The notes under the pieces are model-generated. The model saw nothing but the letters and a program-made list of their open reading frames with translations, did not search any database and had not been told where the DNA came from. A stretch of 46,374 nucleotides of DNA, taken from positions 1 through 46,374 of IMG/VR virus record IMGVR_UViG_3300023223_000342, one strand, 5' to 3'. Origin of the DNA: a virus. Of the stretch, positions 15,493 through 23,357 are shown one piece after another; the first letter of the stretch is position 1; every line of letters begins with the position of its first letter. The translations under genes were made by a program, and so were the position numbers.

Positions 15493-15714
15493 TTATATAA
15501 GTGAATCAGGCTTAAAATTGATGGTATCAACCTCTTCCATAAGATTAAAATGTTGTATCATTGGTGAATACCTGTTCACACTTTTGATTTCTATATGAAT
15601 AAACCATGTGCCGTCCGCATCCTCAATTAATTGTAATTTATGTCTAGGGCTATTACTAAATCCTTGTATAGCATTATACTGAGGGCTTTGAAATGTTGTT
15701 TTTAAAAAACTCAT
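15493..15714 (-). CDS. Hypothetical protein in head region
   Basis: 73 residues, MSFLKTTFQSPQYNAIQGFS; beta-rich middle DADGTWFIHIEIKSVNRYSP. ATGA overlap with the upstream LamG-like gene. Possibly a minor virion or assembly protein. Confidence 0.5.
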   Translation of the reverse strand: MSFLKTTFQSPQYNAIQGFSNSPRHKLQLIEDADGTWFIHIEIKSVNRYSPMIQHFNLMEEVDTINFKPDSLI

Positions 15715-16610
15715 AATCCGTATTGTGTTTCTACTATATCTAACATTGAATCTAAATTTGTAAGATTAAATCCTCCCCCTATCATCCAATAAGACAATTT
15801 TGCATTGATAAATAAATCAGCCGTTCCAATACTATTTCTACAACCTACATAAAATTCAACAACAGGAAGATTCAATGAGGTTTTAGGTGCCTCAGTATCT
15901 ACAACAATACCATTTTCTAAGAAAGATATAGTTGTACTATCTGTCCTGCGAACTCCGTATCTTGTTACGTCAGCATACGCTGCTGGCGCACCTTCTCCAG
16001 TTGTCCATGTTCCTGCGTCATTATTATTAACAGTATATACTAAACCTGTATTTTGAAAAGTTTGAAGTGTTTGAGTAGCATCTCGCGCTCCAAATGGTAT
16101 CTTTACAGTACCAGCGTCAAGGTTATCAAATACATAAAACTCTACATGCATATCATTCAAAGTAGCATTAGTTAGATCAGTAGAGGGTATTATTCCTAAT
16201 TGCAAATATTGTGTTGTCCCATTAAATAGAAACCCTTCTCCTCCTGTATGTGTCGGCGCATTTACTGCAACGGCTAACTTTACCCCTCCCGCTGGGGCAA
16301 TATTAGTTAAACCATTATCCTCATCCTCAAAAGCAAAATTAAAAAGGTAGTCTATCTGATCCCAGGTCCCATCAATCACAGAAGGATCAATGATTGCCGC
16401 TAATTTATCTGAGTCCTCTAAATCAGGATTAGGTAACAGATCAAGTGCTGCTTGTACTTCTGCGCTAACAGCAGAATCCTCTTCCTCTTCCTCTACCGCT
16501 GCCGCATTAATATTAAATATATCAGGGTTTCTATGAATAGTATCATAACCTAACTTAATGCCTAGTTGTGGTCTTCGCCTTGGTTGTTTTATTCTAATCC
16601 TATGCGCCAT
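15711..16610 (-). CDS. LamG/concanavalin-like virion protein
   Basis: 299 residues from ATG 16608-16610 (MAHRIRIKQPRRRPQLGIKL); a TTG nine bases earlier is also in frame. Basic N-terminus, then an acidic EEEEEDSA linker, then a beta-sandwich-like body with motifs typical of LamG domains: GEGFLFNGTTQYLQLG, MHVEFYVFDN and ISFLENGIVVDTE. Such domains bind carbohydrate or line fibres and spikes. The basic N-terminus may attach it to the head or to packaged DNA. Overlaps the portal stop by 11 bases. Confidence 0.6.
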   Translation of the reverse strand: MAHRIRIKQPRRRPQLGIKLGYDTIHRNPDIFNINAAAVEEEEEDSAVSAEVQAALDLLPNPDLEDSDKLAAIIDPSVIDGTWDQIDYLFNFAFEDEDNGLTNIAPAGGVKLAVAVNAPTHTGGEGFLFNGTTQYLQLGIIPSTDLTNATLNDMHVEFYVFDNLDAGTVKIPFGARDATQTLQTFQNTGLVYTVNNNDAGTWTTGEGAPAAYADVTRYGVRRTDSTTISFLENGIVVDTEAPKTSLNLPVVEFYVGCRNSIGTADLFINAKLSYWMIGGGFNLTNLDSMLDIVETQYGL

Positions 16611-18435
16611 CGTCTTCAATTATAGGTGTTGCAATTAATTGCTGATCTGTAGGCCTTGCCTCCATTGCCATATCATCTATTATCTGCCTTTGCTCCTTCC
16701 TTGGAAGGTCAATAAATTCAGGATTGTCTTCAATAGCCTTATCCACTAATTCACCAATCTTTAAGCTCTTGAATATCTCCCAATCTTTAATAGTTAAACC
16801 TTGTAAACTTAAAAGATCATCTACTGACTTTCCGGGGAACGGCTGCAAGTCGATTATCAATAATTCTCTTACCTTTTTATCTTCATCATTTACAAACTGT
16901 TTTACTGCTATATCTCTTTCAAGGTGTTTAAGCATGCTGTCTGAAACATTAGCAGTAGAGGCCTCTTTTAGCATTGCCTGAAGCATATCCAAAGAAAGTA
17001 CATTAAAATTCTTGGGGCTTACCACCTCGGGTAATAAATTTCTGATCGCTTCCTCATTTATTAGCCCTTCATCTGATCCACGAAGCAAGACCCCATAACG
17101 CCAGGCTGCCATGTAAAAGATAGTCTGAGGGATAATATCTACAAAAACATGATCGGCATACCTCTGCAAGAAACTATCCATGTCCTGCCTGTCAAGTACT
17201 TTAGCTACCCCGCTTTGATTCTCGCCTACCTTATTAAGGATGTCAAAATTAATCGAAGCTAATCCGTCTTCTTTTTCCTGCTTGATACGATCCTCAATAA
17301 TTCCTACTATTTCCGTGGGTTTTGCGGGATAACCGAAGGGTGGTATTGGTAATGGAGCTTCAGGGTCTAAGCCATCACGGTTTATGAAAGTTTCATTATA
17401 AGGAGACCTCCCCTCTTTTCCTGTTCCTTTACATCTTATACATTCGGTAAAGTTATTTTGCAATTCACCTTGAAAATCAATCGGATTATTTACCAGCCCA
17501 TTTCTACACCCATCGGCGGTACATTCATTCGCAAAACTCCACCGCTCCAGGTGCATGTGTGAATTATAGTTGCCATCTAAATCACTACTCAAAGTAACTA
17601 CCCTATTCCAATGAGGCAGTACCCCACCAATGAAAGACTTAAACCAGTATGGACTTTTAACCCCTGAAACAATACCCCCCGTTCTAAAAACTGGGGGAAC
17701 GCCTATGTTATGCGCCCATTGGAAAGCTACATTCCAGGTAACCTCTTTTGCGTCCTCGGTTTGGATAAGCCAGAAAATATGTGTCTTGCTAACAATAAAA
17801 ATCTTCTCATCTACGAGAAAGAAATACCAGTTCTCATCCTTGAAAATTCTTAAACTCTTGCTATCATAAAAGATAGATTCAGGCTCTAACAATTCACCTT
17901 GCTCTATATTAAATTTAGTGGGCATCACTACTATGGCAGCGTTTGCATCACTTAGGTTTTTCTTGGTAAATGTCTCTCGTATGTAGGTCATCAAAGAACC
18001 ATATTCAGGTATGCCTTCAGTGATGTAAGTTTTTAAATCTTCATCTTCATCAATTAAAGAGGTAGTAGGCTTATCCGGGAATATGATCTTAAAAAACCGT
18101 TCATTATAAATCCTGTTTAGGGTGTTAATAACTTTCTCACTCAACCCCTCGGTAACGGCCTGCCATATTGCTAACCGGTATTCCTGAATCTCAGGTCTCT
18201 CGCTGGGACGGTTAATCTTTAAAAGTTTTTCAGGTTTGAATCCTTCCACGTGAACACCCATTTCTTCAGCGTGTTCTACGGTATCATCATAGTATTTATG
18301 GGTTATTTTATCTTGACTTATCTCGGTTAAGAAATCATTAAATCCTTTAGAGATAATATCAAATTGCAGGTTCTCTACTTCTATGTCTATAAAGATGTCA
18401 TGATTCTGGAAAGCTTCATGTTCAATATGTTTCAT
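16600..18435 (-). CDS. Portal protein (probable), with Cys-cluster insertion
   Basis: 611 residues. The size, the position just before a MuF-type gene, and features such as the long C-terminal helical part (SLDMLQAMLKEASTANVSDS) and the glutamine-rich crown-like helix (KVGENQSGVAKVLDRQDMDS, about residues 402-421) fit a portal. Residues about 302-343 hold four Cys arranged ECTADGC and ECIRCKGTGKEG, resembling a zinc ribbon; this is unusual for portals. Portal dodecamers form the DNA gate and bind terminase. Start ATG follows ATTTAGGGTTATGAGAA with no Shine-Dalgarno. Confidence 0.7.
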   Translation of the reverse strand: MKHIEHEAFQNHDIFIDIEVENLQFDIISKGFNDFLTEISQDKITHKYYDDTVEHAEEMGVHVEGFKPEKLLKINRPSERPEIQEYRLAIWQAVTEGLSEKVINTLNRIYNERFFKIIFPDKPTTSLIDEDEDLKTYITEGIPEYGSLMTYIRETFTKKNLSDANAAIVVMPTKFNIEQGELLEPESIFYDSKSLRIFKDENWYFFLVDEKIFIVSKTHIFWLIQTEDAKEVTWNVAFQWAHNIGVPPVFRTGGIVSGVKSPYWFKSFIGGVLPHWNRVVTLSSDLDGNYNSHMHLERWSFANECTADGCRNGLVNNPIDFQGELQNNFTECIRCKGTGKEGRSPYNETFINRDGLDPEAPLPIPPFGYPAKPTEIVGIIEDRIKQEKEDGLASINFDILNKVGENQSGVAKVLDRQDMDSFLQRYADHVFVDIIPQTIFYMAAWRYGVLLRGSDEGLINEEAIRNLLPEVVSPKNFNVLSLDMLQAMLKEASTANVSDSMLKHLERDIAVKQFVNDEDKKVRELLIIDLQPFPGKSVDDLLSLQGLTIKDWEIFKSLKIGELVDKAIEDNPEFIDLPRKEQRQIIDDMAMEARPTDQQLIATPIIEDDGA

Positions 18436-18461
18436 TTCTCATAACCCTAAATATTTAAATT

Positions 18462-19211
18462 TCAAATAGCCTTATTACTACTTGCTTTATTTGTTTGCTC
18501 TAACTCAATCACTCCCTGCACTAATGGGTAATCTTCCTCAAATGGTGTCGAATAATCACTGCTATCCGTTCTATTATGCTGTACCCAATTGCCATCTATA
18601 AATACTTCAAAGGTAGTATGAATAGTAGCGGCATTAAAAGCCTCGTGACTATCGCTATCAAACCACCCCGTTACAAATTCCCACACTTTAGTGAGTGTGC
18701 TGCGTACTACCTGGAAGCCGGCCCCTACCCTGTCAAAGCCTGTGGTATTAGTTACCGGCACTCCTTTGAGTCTTTTTAGTTTAATCCTTTGGATATTTTT
18801 AAAACTCGATAAGGTGACATAATTGTAATTTAGTATGTTCTTATCATTACGATATCGGATCCTTAATGTGTTAGTTGAGTCACTGATAAACTCCAATATT
18901 TCAGACACATATAAAACCGTAGGGGCTGAAGTATCTGTAATTAAGATACGATAACAACCATCTGTGATACCGATAGGGATAGTCTGTTCAGCAAAATAGA
19001 AACGGTAATCTGTCCCTGAAATTATGTCTTTTGTAGGCGTAAATACTCCAGGCCATGCTAATGCTCCTATCCCTGTCTTAGTGGGTGCATGATAAAGGTC
19101 AACACTCCAATTAGCAAAATTACCATTATCTTCCAAGGTGTCAAGATTGACATAATTAGCGAAGGATTCACCTGGAAAAAATAAACTGTTATATCGTATA
19201 TCTATGCTCAT
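18462..19211 (-). CDS. Tail/virion structural protein
   Basis: 249 residues from ATG 19209-19211 (MSIDIRYNSLFFPGESFANY), which gives a 4-base ATGA overlap with the upstream stop. Entirely beta-rich, with repeated Tyr/Thr strands (YRFYFAEQTIPIGITDGCYR). Located between the large tail proteins and portal; a distal tail or adsorption-apparatus protein is likely. No family recognised. Confidence 0.55.
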   Translation of the reverse strand: MSIDIRYNSLFFPGESFANYVNLDTLEDNGNFANWSVDLYHAPTKTGIGALAWPGVFTPTKDIISGTDYRFYFAEQTIPIGITDGCYRILITDTSAPTVLYVSEILEFISDSTNTLRIRYRNDKNILNYNYVTLSSFKNIQRIKLKRLKGVPVTNTTGFDRVGAGFQVVRSTLTKVWEFVTGWFDSDSHEAFNAATIHTTFEVFIDGNWVQHNRTDSSDYSTPFEEDYPLVQGVIELEQTNKASSNKAI

Positions 19212-20989
19212 CCTCCACAAGTATAAAATTGATGTATCTCAGCTACTAAAGCATTAAATCTTGCAATATAAAATGTAAATCCATCCGTTATTTTAAACCT
19301 TATTTCTGTTACACTATCAAGCCCGGTATCAAAACTAATACTAGCAAATGAAGCTGTGCTAACATCTCCCGGAGTGCTTAACGTATATTGATATATAGTT
19401 CTGTCTCCGGCGGCATTATCTAAAATAAACATAACAGATTCATCAGCATTAAAATCTACTCCCGCTGGATTTCCCGCTTCAGAAGATACATCTTTAGATT
19501 TAGAATCAAAAGCAAATGACCCGTCGAAAGTCCAGGGAGTAGTCATACCGTCATACTGATAAACGGTATCATTAGTCTCTCCTACCATATAAACTATAGT
19601 CCCATCATTATTAAATATCAATGATTGTGGGGTTGCGTCTTCTGTGCCAAACGTAGTGTGGGACGAATTTAATGATGCTGTGCTTACATCCCATGCGGTA
19701 CTTAGATTATACTGAAATGCATCTCCTAAATCTCTATCTAACACAATCATTTTAGTTCCGTCACTACTAAAATCAATACTCCTTAGAGTGGTAACGCTTT
19801 CTCCTGCATTAGTATCAAAACTCTTTGAGGCATAAGAAGAAGTATCAACATCGTACGGAGTAGAAAGTGTATACTGATATATTACAGTATCATTAGAATA
19901 ATATCCTTTCGTTCCACTATCTCCAATAAAAATAGCATTTAATCCGTCTCCCGTCTGAGCAAATGCATTAAATTTCTTGGACGCTGCAACGGGGCTATGA
20001 GTTAAAGTAAAGGCACAACTATTAACGGTGACAGTGTAATTTTTAGCTTCTAAAGAAGCCTTGGCGGCTACTCCGTCATTACCTCCGGCTATTTCATTTA
20101 TTCCCTCATTTGTGCCATGTGCCTGAAGTACTCTTGCTACTGATCCCGAAGCGAAACTATCTATGTCTACAAGTATTTTATTTACTTGAGCTGTAGTCAT
20201 TAAATTACTAAATAATTCTATAGTTGTCGCTGCATTTATTCCGCTTCCAAAAGTGACCGTATTTAATAAGTTATCATTTAAACCAATCCTGTCACTATTC
20301 CCAATACCTGAAATATCTATCGTAGTCAGTGAATTACCATTAAGAAACAAGGCCGTAGCCATATTTCCGCTTAATCCTATTACTGAAGTAAAGCCACAAT
20401 TTGAAGCAGTAAGGCCTGTCACAACGGTTAATCCAGTTAAATCTAAAGTTGTCAATCCCGCATTAGTGCTAATACCAATTATATCAGGGGCCCCCGTTAT
20501 TGGAAAAGTTATTGCGGAGAATGCACTGTCTTGTGATGCTAATGCGATAGTCCCTATTAATCCGGTAAGAGGGCTTAAATCTAAACTACCTGTTAATTTT
20601 TTCGCATTCCATGAAGTGGTATTCCCGTCAACTTTATGAAATTTTTCACTTGTTAGGCTAATAGATTTTGTAGTACCATCTAATTGGCCAGCATCAGCGG
20701 CAATAGTTAACGTCTTACCCGTAACTAAACTATCATCTGGTAATACCCAAACAAAATCGTCATCATTTAATGATGCGGCTACAATAGTTATAGAAAAAGC
20801 TCCGTCACCTCCTGAGCTATCATCCCATTTAGTTTGAATAATGATTGTCTCTCCAAATACCTCAACAGCCCCACAAAAATCCGGTACCCCTGAAGCCTGC
20901 AAACTAGCAACGCTTACGTTACCATCTGCCTGACTAACCTTTAAAAATTTAAGAAAATTGTTCTTAGTAATTAAATCAACACAAGCCAT
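19208..20989 (-). CDS. Large tail-tip protein with LRR and beta-propeller-like repeats
   Basis: 593 residues. Residues about 130-300 form bacterial leucine-rich-type repeats (LTTLDLTGLTVVTGLTASNC; SLTTIDISGIG). Residues about 350-590 hold at least four repeats of about 55 residues with YQYTLSTPYDVDTSSYAS, FQYNLSTAWDVSTASLNS and YQYTLSTPGDVSTASFAS, each followed by IDFSSDGTKMIVLD-like blocks, as in beta-propellers. The combination suggests receptor recognition at the tail end. Ends CGG. Starts MACVDLITKNNF, joined by TAATG to the upstream stop. Confidence 0.65.
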   Translation of the reverse strand: MACVDLITKNNFLKFLKVSQADGNVSVASLQASGVPDFCGAVEVFGETIIIQTKWDDSSGGDGAFSITIVAASLNDDDFVWVLPDDSLVTGKTLTIAADAGQLDGTTKSISLTSEKFHKVDGNTTSWNAKKLTGSLDLSPLTGLIGTIALASQDSAFSAITFPITGAPDIIGISTNAGLTTLDLTGLTVVTGLTASNCGFTSVIGLSGNMATALFLNGNSLTTIDISGIGNSDRIGLNDNLLNTVTFGSGINAATTIELFSNLMTTAQVNKILVDIDSFASGSVARVLQAHGTNEGINEIAGGNDGVAAKASLEAKNYTVTVNSCAFTLTHSPVAASKKFNAFAQTGDGLNAIFIGDSGTKGYYSNDTVIYQYTLSTPYDVDTSSYASKSFDTNAGESVTTLRSIDFSSDGTKMIVLDRDLGDAFQYNLSTAWDVSTASLNSSHTTFGTEDATPQSLIFNNDGTIVYMVGETNDTVYQYDGMTTPWTFDGSFAFDSKSKDVSSEAGNPAGVDFNADESVMFILDNAAGDRTIYQYTLSTPGDVSTASFASISFDTGLDSVTEIRFKITDGFTFYIARFNALVAEIHQFYTCGG

Positions 20990-23271
20990 TAAACACTTAA
21001 ATAAACATCTGATCTTTCGACGGTTTCAATCGTCGCTATTTCGGCCACGGGAGACCACTTAATATTCAAAACCCAACCGGTCTGAATGTTGCTTTCCTCA
21101 TCAGTGTATGTAAGGTAACCCCAATTTTTTGAATTGCCCGCCAAAAAGTTTCCTTGCAATGCCTGGATAATAGTATCAAACTGAGCCGTGGTTAATGCAA
21201 CTATAAAGGTATGTTTTGTAGGTTCAAATAACCGTAACCCATTAAACATATCAGAAACTAATATGTCTCCCACAGAGGTTCGCACTACTGAGGTATCCTT
21301 TAAATTACACGCAAAAGCATCCGCTATTTCAGCACTGAAACTTTTATTAACTTTTACGCTTCCATTACGGTATTTTTTAGTAGCTATATCGACTCCCAGT
21401 AAAGCGGAATTCAATATCAAGGCATGATTTACTAACATATAAACCGGAGCTATCCGGCCATTGTATGCGGTAGTACTGTCATCTACACCGGTAAATGAAT
21501 CAAAGTTTTCATCATTTTCTGGTATGAAATTACCCCCACTGCGTACTACCTGGATAATAAATATATCTTCATCATATTTCCATGCTTTACTAAGGTCTAA
21601 CCCTTGATCAAAAGTCGCTTGGATTAATTCACCTGAAGCAATGAAAGGAGACTTTTTAATATAATCACCCTTTACACTGGCTAATGGTAAGAAGTATTCT
21701 GATACCGTTGAGAAGTCATCTAAACTATTACTTAACCCATTCTCTTCGTTACTGAATTTGTTATAGCCTATCTCAACCTTATTAAATGTCAATTCCTCAA
21801 AAGTCTCTGCTTTGAACTTTGTAACATTTCCTAAATCTAATATTTCCCCATCGGCATAAAAGAACTCCATAAGCTCTACACGCAATCGAAAGTCCACACC
21901 TTCATAGGCATCCTCTACGGCCCAGCCTATATTGTGTATTGCCTGTAAGGATTCGAGCACGTCTTTTAAGCTCATCTCAGGAAAGGTAGTCTGTATTCTT
22001 AACCTTAATCCAGAGGTTAACATAGTAAGCCCCCCACATCCGTCTGCATCGGCTCCCGATTCTGTTACACCGTAGAAGTCAGACCAGAAAGCGGTATTAA
22101 CGCCGGTAATGATTTGAACTATCCTTTCAAGTACATCGAACACGAGCCATTGAGTAGTTGAAAATGTTTTAGCCGCATCTTTTAAAGAAAAATCAATACT
22201 TGAATTATGAAACCAATCTGCATCAAACTCCGCTGTAATATTTCCCCCGTTACTATCTACTAATTTTTCTCTTAAATAGAAAACAAAATAATCGCCTATT
22301 TTTACATCAGTAATGGTAAGCTCATTTAGTGTCCTTGTTTGTAATGTAAAATCCTGGTTAGTAGGTGCGCTTGGACATTCATCGGTTATAGGGCTATCAG
22401 TTTCTCCCCAATTACTTAGTCCCCCAGTAGTCCTGTCAAAACTGGTCTGTAAGGCATCAGCACTATTATAGTGATCCAAGACAAAAGAATAAGACGGAAT
22501 TATAGAAGGGGGTGAGGCATCACTACAAATACCCAACATTTTAATTTGGTATTTTATTGTAGCATTAAAAGTAATATCGCCTATCTGCTCTATTACTACA
22601 TCTCCAGTAGTAGGTGCAGAAGAGGTAAATACTAATGTCTTAGGTAATATCGACGGCGTTGGTAATTCATTAATTTGTAAGCTCTCAAAGAAAGGTTTCC
22701 AGTATTTAGTAAATGTACTACCAGAAGATGAGGAAGGTGTATTAATATCATCCTTTACCGCTGAGTCTGCCGGATCCCGGTAGTTGGCATTCATAACTTT
22801 CTTTTTGCGGATGTTATTTGATACTACTGAATAAGAAGTTAATGCCCCTGATAATGTGCCCCCGTCCAGATCCTCTGTAGCATCTAAACGGACCTTTGTA
22901 TCAAATCGATTAGTAAGCTTTTGTAAGAAAGTAGTATTTTCAAAATCAACCTCAAAGAAATCTATCGATATAACTCTATTTTCCATGACTGCATTACCCG
23001 TGAATACAGTTACCCACGGGTCAGCATCATCGTCTCGTTTGTCAATCTGTAAAGTAACAATTGCGTCAAGGCCGTCTATCTGGAAAGCTCTTTCTAATAT
23101 GTCCCTACCGTCACCAATAAATCCCAGTAATAAAGTACCTGATGTAAACTGATAAATGAGACCATGAGTTTTAAAGTCTCTGTCTATCTCGCTCTCAAAG
23201 CTTTCAAACTTATCGGGTTGATCTACTTCAACCTGTCCTGCATCGTGGGTAAGAAAGAACCTATACGGCAT
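20989..23271 (-). CDS. Large tail protein (baseplate/tail-tip type)
   Basis: 760 residues, the largest protein here, directly after the tape measure gene. It starts MPYRFFLTHDAGQVEVDQPD; the sequence is mainly beta with a region around LKDVLESLQAIHNIGWAVED that looks like a tail-hub or Dit/Tal-type module. Similar large proteins follow the tape measure in Bacteroidota siphophages and build the tail tip. The exact role (hub, fibre or receptor binder) is not resolvable. Confidence 0.6.
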   Translation of the reverse strand: MPYRFFLTHDAGQVEVDQPDKFESFESEIDRDFKTHGLIYQFTSGTLLLGFIGDGRDILERAFQIDGLDAIVTLQIDKRDDDADPWVTVFTGNAVMENRVISIDFFEVDFENTTFLQKLTNRFDTKVRLDATEDLDGGTLSGALTSYSVVSNNIRKKKVMNANYRDPADSAVKDDINTPSSSSGSTFTKYWKPFFESLQINELPTPSILPKTLVFTSSAPTTGDVVIEQIGDITFNATIKYQIKMLGICSDASPPSIIPSYSFVLDHYNSADALQTSFDRTTGGLSNWGETDSPITDECPSAPTNQDFTLQTRTLNELTITDVKIGDYFVFYLREKLVDSNGGNITAEFDADWFHNSSIDFSLKDAAKTFSTTQWLVFDVLERIVQIITGVNTAFWSDFYGVTESGADADGCGGLTMLTSGLRLRIQTTFPEMSLKDVLESLQAIHNIGWAVEDAYEGVDFRLRVELMEFFYADGEILDLGNVTKFKAETFEELTFNKVEIGYNKFSNEENGLSNSLDDFSTVSEYFLPLASVKGDYIKKSPFIASGELIQATFDQGLDLSKAWKYDEDIFIIQVVRSGGNFIPENDENFDSFTGVDDSTTAYNGRIAPVYMLVNHALILNSALLGVDIATKKYRNGSVKVNKSFSAEIADAFACNLKDTSVVRTSVGDILVSDMFNGLRLFEPTKHTFIVALTTAQFDTIIQALQGNFLAGNSKNWGYLTYTDEESNIQTGWVLNIKWSPVAEIATIETVERSDVYLSV

Positions 23272-23317
23272 TTAATAGAATTTTACTATATTTGTATTGA
23301 TCATTTTGGATTTAAAG

Positions 23318-23357
23318 CACCTCGTGAACGCATCTGCATTCGAGGTGTCTTTTTTTA
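23318..23357 (+). terminator. Hairpin with T-run on the plus strand, between tape measure and tail-tip genes
   Basis: CACCTCG (23318-23324) pairs with CGAGGTG (23341-23347), and the inner GAAcGCA/TGCaTTC can extend the stem. The T-run (23350-23357) follows it only on the plus strand; on the minus strand only TTTAAA follows. It may stop antisense transcription, or act as a processing hairpin in the leftward transcript. Confidence 0.5.

Noticed and set aside
15486-15530. TTG start at 15530 for the MuF-type gene
   Set aside because: Would overlap the previous gene by 38 bases and add a hydrophobic leader (IPSILSLIHLYKI) unlike the family; GTG at 15488 fits better.
20253-20639. 128-codon plus-strand frame opposite the LRR protein
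   Set aside because: Pro/Val/Asn-rich antisense of the repeat region; repeats on the minus strand explain it.
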